A stretch of DNA of 5,638 nucleotides, taken from positions 1-5,638 of the forward strand of contig DATAEK010000163.1 of the NCBI GenBank assembly GCA_036258055.1, in the 5' to 3' direction. Both the position numbers and the translations under genes were made by a program. The stretch comes from DATAEK01 sp036258055 (GTDB lineage: Bacteria; Acidobacteriota; Vicinamibacteria; Vicinamibacterales; 2-12-FULL-66-21). Below the pieces are notes generated by a model, which saw only the letters and a list, made by a program, of their open reading frames with translations, searched no databases and was not told the origin of the DNA. Positions within the stretch are counted from its first letter, which is position 1, and each line of letters starts with the position of its first letter. Positions 1-4,765 of the stretch are shown in pieces.

Positions 1-137
1 CCTTTAGGCGGCCGCAACTGCTCGATTGGCGGGTACTTCGTGTCCGGATCCTTTGCGTCGTACGTGGTCAAACCCACGTGCTGCACATCAGGAATCGGCA
101 AGATGCTTCGCTCAATCTTGTCCGTCCTATCACTCAT
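1..137 (-). CDS. Arylsulfatase, N-terminal fragment (runs off left edge)
   Basis: Read leftward from ATG at 137-135, the frame stays open to position 1 and gives 45 codons plus two bases. Residues 23-30 read LTTYDAKD, followed by a PPIEQLRPPK segment. This is the characteristic leader of type I arylsulfatases of the large bacterial class, and it normally directly precedes the hydrophobic strand and the first Asp-Asp metal-binding pair. Those enzymes hydrolyse sulfate esters using a formylglycine made from an active-site Cys or Ser; that residue, the metal ligands and the rest of the protein lie outside the window. An AAGGAG ribosome site at 152-147 sits 9 nt before the ATG and fixes the start. 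No signal peptide is visible in the 45 residues. The gene is divergent from the amine-oxidase-like operon. Composition here is about 55% G+C, lower than the neighbouring genes, with several codons (AGG, CGA, TTG, ATT) that they use little. Identification rests on the leader alone. Confidence 0.8.
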   Translation of the reverse strand, partial: MSDRTDKIERSILPIPDVQHVGLTTYDAKDPDTKYPPIEQLRPPK

Positions 138-213
138 GAGGTTGTGCTCCTTCACGCATCCTGTTGTTGACCTGTCCGATGGTATTGCTGCCCACGGACG
201 GTCAAAGCTTACT

Positions 214-229
214 GTAGTCCTGTGACTAC
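214..229. promoter_or_regulatory. Inverted repeat GTAGTC-N4-GACTAC, candidate operator
   Basis: GTAGTC at 214-219 is the exact reverse complement of GACTAC at 224-229, with a 4-nt spacer CTGT. The dyad ends 3 nt before the candidate -35 hexamer at 233, a usual place for an activator or repressor site. There is no following T-run, so it is not a terminator. The binding protein is unknown. The sequence does not match the BlaI/CopY type boxes I compared it with by eye. Confidence 0.35.
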
Positions 230-232
230 GCC

Positions 233-262
233 TTGAGCCACCGGCGTATCGAGGCATAGAAT
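233..262 (+). promoter_or_regulatory. Candidate sigma70-type promoter for the amine-oxidase-like operon
   Basis: TTGAGC at 233-238 (4 of 6 to TTGACA) and TAGAAT at 257-262 (5 of 6 to TATAAT) are separated by 18 nt. Transcription would start near 269, leaving a leader of about 84 nt before ATG 353. The two dyads of this region lie just upstream of the -35 and just downstream of the expected start. This is a pattern match only. Confidence 0.35.
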
Positions 263-279
263 CCGTCCATCTCTCGCTC

Positions 280-294
280 TGCATTCCAAATGCA
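280..294. promoter_or_regulatory. Palindrome TGCATT-CCA-AATGCA, candidate operator
   Basis: TGCATT at 280-285 and AATGCA at 289-294 are perfect reverse complements around a 3-nt centre. The site lies about 10-25 nt downstream of the expected transcription start of the candidate promoter, where a bound repressor would block elongation or initiation. A 3-nt loop is tight for an RNA hairpin, so a DNA-binding dimer site is the more natural reading. The regulator is unknown. Confidence 0.3.
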
Positions 295-352
295 ATAACC
301 GAAGCTCATCCCTAACGGTCATGCGACGTCACCGCCAGAACAAGGTTGACTC

Positions 353-952
353 ATGACAGCCAAAGCTGCCCGTCGTCCGCGCAAGCCTGCGCGGAGAACG
401 AAAACGACCGGGGCGTCCACGTTCACGCAGAAGTACGCGCGCACGGTCCTCGCGCCGCTGGCTCGCAAAGAGGCCGCGGCGGCCACCACACTGGCACTCG
501 AGACGGTTCTTCAAAGCGGCACCGTGCGGCGCGATCGGGTCAGAATCTATGGGCCGTGGCTCCATATCGAGAAGCCTGAAACCCGGGACGGCAAACCGGG
601 ACGCATGGTCTGGGTGCGGCTCCGCGATCGTGACCGGGGTGAGGTTCACGAGATCATCGTCCAGCGCAACACGGTCGTTCGGCACACGGTCGACCCAGAT
701 GCCAGCCCGCCCTTCTCGGATGAGGAACGTCAGGACGCAGCGCGCGTCATCGCGGAGGCGCCGGCGCTGGGCAAGCTCGTCGCGCGAAAAGACGTCGCCA
801 TCGAATGGTTCAACCCTCACGCGCACGGGCGAGGCCGATTCATTGGCGCGCGCATCGTGCGCGTGAAAGACACCCGGGTCATCGAACAGATCGCCGCGGC
901 CGAGGTCGAGCTTGACGCCGGTGTGCTCTACAAGCCGGAGGAACATCGATGA
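353..952 (+). CDS. Small protein resembling the N2-type N-terminal domain of copper amine oxidases
   Basis: A 199-residue protein with no signal peptide or membrane segment. Residues 1-18 are strongly basic (many Arg and Lys), and 20-55 look helical and Ala-rich. From about 85 the pattern matches the N2 region of bacterial copper amine oxidases such as the Arthrobacter enzyme. Two strands (84-91, RMVWVRLR; 98-112, with VHEIIVQRN) lead to an acidic helix (about 120-145, FSDEERQDAARVIAEAP). A charged segment and a final strand pair (162-183) follow, resembling the short domain that comes before the catalytic domain. In known enzymes this region is a structural module of the same chain. Here it is a separate gene whose stop overlaps the next start by ATGA (949-952), so the two are probably translationally coupled and may form one complex. 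The start at 353 has a weak AAGG ribosome site. Domain assignment is from memory of the family and needs a profile search. The first 80 residues match nothing I recognise. Confidence 0.55.
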   Translation: MTAKAARRPRKPARRTKTTGASTFTQKYARTVLAPLARKEAAAATTLALETVLQSGTVRRDRVRIYGPWLHIEKPETRDGKPGRMVWVRLRDRDRGEVHEIIVQRNTVVRHTVDPDASPPFSDEERQDAARVIAEAPALGKLVARKDVAIEWFNPHAHGRGRFIGARIVRVKDTRVIEQIAAAEVELDAGVLYKPEEHR

Positions 953-2037
953 GTGACTGGGGCGATCATCATCAGGTCACCGGTGCGGGCTGGTCGGTCT
1001 TCTGGCGCATTCCCGACAAGCAGGCTGGCGGCCTGGAGGTCTGGTGGGGCGACTTCAACGGCAAGCGCGTGTTGTGGAAAGGCTCTCAACCGTTTGCGAT
1101 TGTCCCCTACCATCATCCCCTCAAGCCATTTCAGGGCGGGTTGATTCAGCCGCCGCCGCCCCAGTTCACGTTCAAGGACGGTCTGGGAGCCAAGTGCGAA
1201 GGCGCACCGTTCACGGCGCTCAAGTGGTGGTCGCCGAACGCGCGCAATGGCGCGGTGTGGAACGCCAAGACGGATGTTGAAGCGGTCGACGTTCATACGC
1301 ACGCCGAAACGTCGTTCGATCCTGCCGAGCTCACCATCACCGCGAAGTTTCAATGTGGCTGGTATCAGTACGTGCAGCGCTGGGAGTTCAACAGCTACGG
1401 CGAGATCCACGCGGATCTGGGCATGGGAGGTGAACTTCATCCCATGAACCCGGACAAAGCGCACGTCCACCACATGTACTTTCGCGTCGACCTCGATATC
1501 GATGGCTGGACGAGCGATGTCTTCGAAGTGTTCACGCACAAGGGATTCGACGACACGGCGAGCGGCGATGACTGGAAAGTGCAGCCCAATCAGGGCAAGC
1601 ACCTGCTGGATCCGAAGACAGCGAGAAAATTCCGGATTCGCGACCTGACGAGCGCGCTCAGTCCCGGGCTGCCCACGCGCGGCTACGAGATCGAGCTACC
1701 GGCGCAGGCGGGGACCGATACCCAGTCGACCGCGGATATCTGGGCGACGCTCTATCGCGGAGATGCCGTCGAGCAGGGAGAGAAGGTCGGGGCGGCCAAC
1801 TGCAGCGACCTGGAGCTCGACCAGATCGCGACCGGTCCGTTCGACACGACGCACGGCAGCGACGTCGTGGTATGGGTCGTCGTCCGGCATCATCACGAGA
1901 CGCGCCACCTGGGTGAGGAAAGCCTGTTTCTGCCGTACCACTACGAAGGCTTTCACATCACCCCGCGCGCCTTCGAGAAGTTCAGGCCGCCGGACACCCA
2001 CCAGGATCCCGAGCGGCCGCCGCGCGGCGGGCATTAG
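949..2037 (+). CDS. Copper amine oxidase-like catalytic domain lacking the TPQ tyrosine
   Basis: A 362-residue protein matching the C-terminal catalytic domain of copper amine oxidases (usually about 400 residues of a 640-700 residue chain). Compared by eye with the Arthrobacter enzyme, several landmarks line up. They are the entry strands and VPY (52-54, Y54 at its Tyr284); HVH at 172-174 followed by R179, D181, D185 and G186 (its HQH copper ligands and following strand); D305-V306 and W309; and H316, exactly 11 residues after D305 as in the reference. A C-terminal GFHITPRAF (334-342) closes the fold. So the three copper histidines and the second metal-site residues are kept. The segment aligned to the TPQ motif (T-x-x-N-Y-D/E) reads TAKFQC (131-136): Phe134 stands where the TPQ tyrosine belongs, so the normal cofactor cannot form. 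The catalytic-base Asp (14 residues after VPY) is missing from a proline-rich loop (65-73). No signal peptide is seen. GGAGGA at 937-942 precedes ATG 949. Function is unknown; amine oxidation by the classical route is unlikely. Confidence 0.8.
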   Translation: MSDWGDHHQVTGAGWSVFWRIPDKQAGGLEVWWGDFNGKRVLWKGSQPFAIVPYHHPLKPFQGGLIQPPPPQFTFKDGLGAKCEGAPFTALKWWSPNARNGAVWNAKTDVEAVDVHTHAETSFDPAELTITAKFQCGWYQYVQRWEFNSYGEIHADLGMGGELHPMNPDKAHVHHMYFRVDLDIDGWTSDVFEVFTHKGFDDTASGDDWKVQPNQGKHLLDPKTARKFRIRDLTSALSPGLPTRGYEIELPAQAGTDTQSTADIWATLYRGDAVEQGEKVGAANCSDLELDQIATGPFDTTHGSDVVVWVVVRHHHETRHLGEESLFLPYHYEGFHITPRAFEKFRPPDTHQDPERPPRGGH

Positions 2038-2053
2038 GAGGCAGCTGGCGCCC

Positions 2054-2530
2054 ATGGCTTTGACATTGGAATCCTCCGCCTTCCGCGCGAACGGCGAGAT
2101 TCCGCGGAAGTACACGTGCGAGGGCGACGATGTGTCGCCGCCGCTGGCGTGGAGCGGCGCGCCGGCCGGCGCGAAGAGCGTCGCAATCATCGTGGACGAT
2201 CCCGATGCGCCGGATCCGAAGGCGCCAAAGACAATCTGGGTGCACTGGGTCGTCTACAACCTGCCCGCCGCAACGCACGCGCTGGCCGAAGGTGCGTCGC
2301 GTCAGCTCCCGGCTGGCGCGCGAGACGGAAAAAACGACTGGAAGCGCACGGGATACGGTGGCCCGTGTCCGCCGATCGGACGGCATCGGTACTACCACAA
2401 GCTCTACGCGCTCGACGTGGAGCTGCCGGACCTGCACGAGCCGACGAAGGCGCAGCTCGAATCCGCCATGAAGGGGCACATCCTCGAGCACGCGGAGCTC
2501 GTCGGGACGTATCAGAAGGGACGCGGCTAG
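2054..2530 (+). CDS. YbhB/YbcL family PEBP (Raf kinase inhibitor-like) protein
   Basis: A 158-residue cytoplasmic protein of the phosphatidylethanolamine-binding protein family, at the usual length for bacterial members. The signatures are intact: an N-terminal FRANGEIPRKYTCEG strand-turn (10-24), SPPLAW (28-33), DDPDAP (48-53), VHW with His64 (63-65), GYGGPCPP (100-107) with His111 shortly after, and LYALD (117-121). These residues build the conserved anion-binding pocket. The physiological ligand of bacterial members such as E. coli YbhB and YbcL is not settled. An AGGAGG at 2036-2041 overlaps the stop codon of the preceding gene and lies 12 nt before ATG 2054, a long but workable spacing. 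The 16-nt gap makes this the third gene of the amine-oxidase-like operon. A longer in-frame start inside the upstream gene (1763) is rejected because family similarity begins at 2054. The protein gives no direct clue to the operon's task. Confidence 0.92.
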   Translation: MALTLESSAFRANGEIPRKYTCEGDDVSPPLAWSGAPAGAKSVAIIVDDPDAPDPKAPKTIWVHWVVYNLPAATHALAEGASRQLPAGARDGKNDWKRTGYGGPCPPIGRHRYYHKLYALDVELPDLHEPTKAQLESAMKGHILEHAELVGTYQKGRG

Positions 2531-2597
2531 CGGCGTCTCACACTCGAGGCCGAATACAAGAGTGTTCGCGACGGTCCGCAAGGATCTCGAGGCCGTG
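2531..2597. other. Short convergent intergenic gap
   Basis: This stretch of 67 nt lies between the stop codons of two converging operons. It holds a 10-bp direct repeat CTCGAGGCCG (2543-2552 and 2586-2595). It also has a possible weak stem ACACTC/GAGTGT (2540-2545 with 2560-2565) around a 14-nt loop. Neither strand has a GC-rich hairpin followed by a T-run, so I see no ordinary intrinsic terminator. Termination may be Rho-dependent or rely on converging transcription. Confidence 0.5.
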
Positions 2598-3239
2598 TTA
2601 CAGCATCAGCGTCAGCATGCCAGTCGCCACCAGCGCGGCCGACCAGATCAGATCGAGGTTCAACCACGCGCGGCGCAGGATGCCGACGCCAAGCTTCTCG
2701 AACACCAGCACCGCGACAAACGCGGTCACCGCCAGGTAGCCCACGGCGTGCAGGCCGGTTGCGAGGAGCGCAGTTCCTGCGCCTGCCCCTGCGGCGGGCA
2801 TGTGGTGCGCGTGTTCCCCCGCCCCGGACATCGACATGCCCACGAACACCGGCACCACCATGAGCCCGGCCCCATGGGCCGTCGCCATCAGGAACGACCA
2901 CACCGTGAGCCCGCCCATGCTCACGCGCATGCCCGCCCAACGCGGATGCCGGTGACGAAAGCATCGAAGGACGCCAAGCGAGACGAGAACGCCTGCCAAC
3001 GGCCAACGCAGCCAGCCTAGAGGGATCACGGCTCCGATGATCAGCGCGAGGCCGACCGCGGCGGCCACGGCCAGCGCATGCCCCGCGCCCAGCGGGACGA
3101 GCGCCCGGAGCACCGCCCCGCGGCGGCGCTCCTGCATCCCGAGCGCCACCGCGAACAGCCAACCCATTCCAGGATTGATGCCGTGAAAGGCCCCGAGCGC
3201 CATCAGCATCACCCACGACGACGTCATCTCGGTCGTCAT
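2598..3239 (-). CDS. Six-helix membrane protein with intramembrane histidines, possible metal-ion transporter
   Basis: A 213-residue integral membrane protein. Hydrophobic segments are at about 8-34, 45-73, 78-93, 108-136, 154-181 and 193-212, giving six predicted helices. Four of them carry a histidine in a small-residue setting: H19 (GAFHGINPG), H54 (GAGHALA), H122 (TAHGAG) and H164 (GLHAVG). Loops add more: RHRH near 95-98 and EHAHHM at 142-147. Six helices with Gly-x-x-His motifs and a His-rich loop recall the nickel/cobalt and related exporters and importers (NicO/RcnA, UreH/TauE-like groups). From this I infer transport of a metal ion or small anion. I do not recognise the exact family. 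The start is ATG 3239, because GAAAGG at 3252-3247, overlapping the stop of the upstream SBP56 gene, is well spaced; an upstream in-frame ATG at 3281 would lie inside SBP56. The 10-nt gap shows it is the second gene of the SBP56 operon, so it may supply or export the metal or the sulfur product of that enzyme. Confidence 0.8.
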   Translation of the reverse strand: MTTEMTSSWVMLMALGAFHGINPGMGWLFAVALGMQERRRGAVLRALVPLGAGHALAVAAAVGLALIIGAVIPLGWLRWPLAGVLVSLGVLRCFRHRHPRWAGMRVSMGGLTVWSFLMATAHGAGLMVVPVFVGMSMSGAGEHAHHMPAAGAGAGTALLATGLHAVGYLAVTAFVAVLVFEKLGVGILRRAWLNLDLIWSAALVATGMLTLML

Positions 3240-3249
3240 GACGCACCTT

Positions 3250-4653
3250 TCACGCGAAGCAGTAGGAATCGGAGCTCGCATCTCCGCCCTCGAGGTGGAC
3301 CTGGTGGGGACGCATGCTGTCGAAATCCACGAATCCGGCGGTATCGAGCGCGATGCCGCCGTTCGGGCGCACGTCCACTTTGGCCAACCAGCCCTTCACG
3401 CCGTCCGGATAGAACTGGTCGTCCCACGTGCGATACAGCGAGTTGGTCACGTAGACGCGCTTGCCGTCACGGCTGATCTCGACCATCTGCGGTGCGCCGT
3501 TCAGCGGTTGCTCCGGACGCGCCGGGTGCGGCTGGCGGCGAACCATGCCCCCGAGCTTCAGGGATCCGGTCTCGACCGGGTTGAACGGGTCCGATACGTC
3601 GAATTGCTTCAGCTCGCCTGTGCCAAAGCACGAGACATACAGGAATCGATCGTCGAGCGACAGATTGATGTCGGTGACGAGCGGCGGCGCTGCGCCGAAG
3701 CCCTTGAAGATCGGTGGCAGATCGTCGGCCGCCGCTGGCTCGGCGGGAATCTCGATCACCTTGTGGATGCGCCAGGTCCCGCTGCGGCTGCTGCCTTCGC
3801 AGTGCCACATCCAGACCGACGCCGACAGATCCTTCAGGCTGGTGACAACGCCGACAAACCCGTAGGTCTCGTTGGGATTGTGCGCGGGACGCAGCTCGAG
3901 CACCATTTGCTGCTCGGGGCCGAGATCCAGCTTCTGCACGTGACGCCGAGAGTTGAGATCCCACACGTGCAGCGCGTTGCCGTACTTGCCAGCCAGGAGC
4001 AGCTCCGGATTCACGCCGCCCTCCACCATATTCGGGGTGCCCCACTCGCTGGTGATCATCGTGTCGTGACCGAGGTGCCACCAGAAGTCGTACGCCAGTT
4101 GCTGCGGTCCACGATCTTTCTCCCACGGTCCTTTGATCTCGAATGTTTCGGGGTCGAGGACGAAGATGCCACCAGGGCCGTTGCCGGCCGCGTTGCCCAG
4201 CGCGTTGACGTAGATGCCATCCGGCCCGCAGTGGGCGGTGTGCGGGCGGCTATAGCCGGTCTTGCGGATGATTTCCTCGGCTTCGATCACCTTGACGAGG
4301 CGGGGCTGACGCGGATCGGGCGCGGTATCAAGGATGTGGATTCGCGATGATCGCATGCCGGGCACCACGAGATAGCGCCGTTGCATATGCGCGTGCGGCG
4401 CGTTCGGGCACAGGCACGAGCTGCACGCGTTCCACCCGAAGTGGTGCAACTCGTCGCCGGCGCGGAGCATGTCGACACGCGCGATCTGAGCGCCGTAGCC
4501 TGGCGATGCGGGATCGACGTCCAGCACCGCAAGGGCGTCGTTGGCGGTCGGGTCGGGATTGAGCAGCGCCACGTAGGCCAGTGTTTCCACCGGGGCCTGC
4601 ATGGCCATCGTCGGCGACGGGTAGAAGCTCTGGTCGGGAAGCAGTTTTGGCAT
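3250..4653 (-). CDS. Selenium-binding protein SBP56 family, probable methanethiol oxidase
   Basis: A 467-residue protein matching the SBP56/SELENBP1 family along its full length (human protein 472 residues). Landmarks are ELHHFGWNACSSC (68-80), the family's signature containing the cysteine pair Cys77/Cys80; SSRIHILD (102-109); RPHTAHC (136-142) with His138, His141 and Cys142; a middle YDFWWHLGHD stretch; LSLDDRFLYVS; GAPQMVEISRDGKRVY; QFYPDG; and the C-terminal GGDASSD. Characterised members oxidise methanethiol to formaldehyde, hydrogen peroxide and sulfide. The bacterial MtoX enzyme needs copper, and the conserved histidines are the likely metal ligands. MtoX of Hyphomicrobium is exported, but this protein shows no signal peptide and so is probably cytoplasmic. 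The start is ATG 4653, because GAGGAG at 4666-4661 precedes it by 7 nt and family similarity begins there. The open frame extends upstream to an ATG at 4776 with no family match. It is the first gene of a leftward operon with the six-helix membrane protein and is divergent from a winged-helix regulator. The CSSCLC plus HAH (87-89) arrangement is ordinary for bacterial members. Confidence 0.93.
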   Translation of the reverse strand: MPKLLPDQSFYPSPTMAMQAPVETLAYVALLNPDPTANDALAVLDVDPASPGYGAQIARVDMLRAGDELHHFGWNACSSCLCPNAPHAHMQRRYLVVPGMRSSRIHILDTAPDPRQPRLVKVIEAEEIIRKTGYSRPHTAHCGPDGIYVNALGNAAGNGPGGIFVLDPETFEIKGPWEKDRGPQQLAYDFWWHLGHDTMITSEWGTPNMVEGGVNPELLLAGKYGNALHVWDLNSRRHVQKLDLGPEQQMVLELRPAHNPNETYGFVGVVTSLKDLSASVWMWHCEGSSRSGTWRIHKVIEIPAEPAAADDLPPIFKGFGAAPPLVTDINLSLDDRFLYVSCFGTGELKQFDVSDPFNPVETGSLKLGGMVRRQPHPARPEQPLNGAPQMVEISRDGKRVYVTNSLYRTWDDQFYPDGVKGWLAKVDVRPNGGIALDTAGFVDFDSMRPHQVHLEGGDASSDSYCFA

Positions 4654-4660
4654 TGTTGCC

Positions 4661-4666
4661 CTCCTC
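4661..4666 (-). promoter_or_regulatory. Ribosome binding site deciding the SBP56 start
   Basis: GAGGAG on the minus strand lies 7 nt before ATG 4653. It is the strongest ribosome site in the window and decides against the longer in-frame start at 4776, which lacks one and would run across the regulator's start. Confidence 0.8.
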
Positions 4667-4737
4667 GCGGTTTCGGTCCGCGTGTTCCAGAGACTAGAAT
4701 CAGGCGGGCGCCGGCGTCCTTTGAGAACGCTGGCGTA

Positions 4738-4755
4738 TTCCTGAAACTTTCCTGA
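4738..4755 (+). promoter_or_regulatory. Direct repeat TTCCTGA-N4-TTCCTGA, candidate site for the winged-helix regulator
   Basis: Two identical heptamers TTCCTGA begin at 4738 and 4749, giving an 11-bp period with a 4-nt spacer AACT. A third, degenerate unit keeps CTG in phase at 4730-4732. Tandem heptamers on an 11-bp period are the hallmark of OmpR/PhoB-family binding sites, and the adjacent gene encodes that kind of DNA-binding domain. The repeat ends 10 nt before the GTG start and covers part of its ribosome site, a position that suits self-repression. No binding data can be read from sequence alone. Confidence 0.4.
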
Positions 4756-4757
4756 GG
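4754..4757 (+). promoter_or_regulatory. Ribosome binding site deciding the GTG start of the regulator
   Basis: GAGG at 4754-4757 lies 8 nt before GTG 4766. It overlaps the other possible start, GTG 4757, and therefore favours 4766. An in-frame TGA at 4742-4744 limits the frame upstream. Confidence 0.55.
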
Positions 4758-4765
4758 TGCCATTC

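Larger units (their letters stand above)
138..352. promoter_or_regulatory. Divergent intergenic control region
   Basis: This 215-nt stretch separates the leftward sulfatase gene from the rightward amine-oxidase-like operon. It must carry the start signals for at least one of them. It is visibly less GC-rich than the coding DNA to its right. It contains a candidate rightward promoter (233-262) and two perfect dyads (214-229 and 280-294) listed separately. I found no convincing leftward promoter: TTGACC on the minus strand (207-202) has no good -10 at the right distance. The ribosome site of the rightward operon is a weak AAGG at 342-345, 7 nt before ATG 353. Confidence 0.6.
4654..4765. promoter_or_regulatory. 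Divergent region between the SBP56 operon and the winged-helix regulator
   Basis: This 112-nt stretch separates two oppositely directed start codons and must hold signals for both. On the plus strand TAGAAT at 4695-4700 is a 5/6 match to a -10 box, but the -35 position 18 nt upstream (TTTCGG, 4671-4676) is poor. The leftward promoter is not evident. An 11-bp-period direct repeat lies at 4738-4755 near the regulator start (listed separately). The layout, a regulator divergent from a structural operon, suggests the regulator controls SBP56, but this is inference. Confidence 0.5.

Noticed and set aside
40..225. 61-codon plus-strand frame at the left edge
   Set aside because: It is antisense to the arylsulfatase start, which has a recognisable leader and a ribosome site.
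198..321. ACGGTCA direct repeat (198-204 and 315-321)
   Set aside because: The copies are about 117 bp apart with no shared flank. A 7-bp match at this distance is expected by chance.
329..946. Open frame of 205 codons on the minus strand
   Set aside because: It is antisense to the small N2-like gene. Its Arg-rich, low-complexity translation has no family resemblance, whereas the plus-strand frame has strand-helix patterning, and its stop overlaps the next gene's start.
1763..2530. Longer version of the PEBP gene starting inside the amine-oxidase-like gene
   Set aside because: The added residues are Arg/Ser/Thr-rich out-of-frame translation of the upstream gene. PEBP similarity starts at 2054.
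2540..2565. Stem ACACTC/GAGTGT as an intrinsic terminator
   Set aside because: It has only six pairs with a 14-nt loop and no T-run on either strand.
2527..3246. Alternative minus-strand frame of 239 codons overlapping the membrane protein
   Set aside because: Its translation is Arg/Gly-rich with no hydrophobic segments. The overlapping frame gives a clean six-helix protein with a good ribosome site.
3238..4350. Long open frame of 370 codons on the plus strand
   Set aside because: It is antisense to the SBP56 gene, which matches a known family along its full length. High GC content keeps the opposite strand open.
4721..4749. TTGAGA with AAACTT 17 nt later as a promoter for the regulator
   Set aside because: The -10 matches poorly, and transcription would start on top of the ribosome site.
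4757..4759. GTG 4757 as start of the winged-helix regulator
   Set aside because: It overlaps the GAGG that serves GTG 4766 and has no ribosome site of its own. The family domain does not need the three extra residues.
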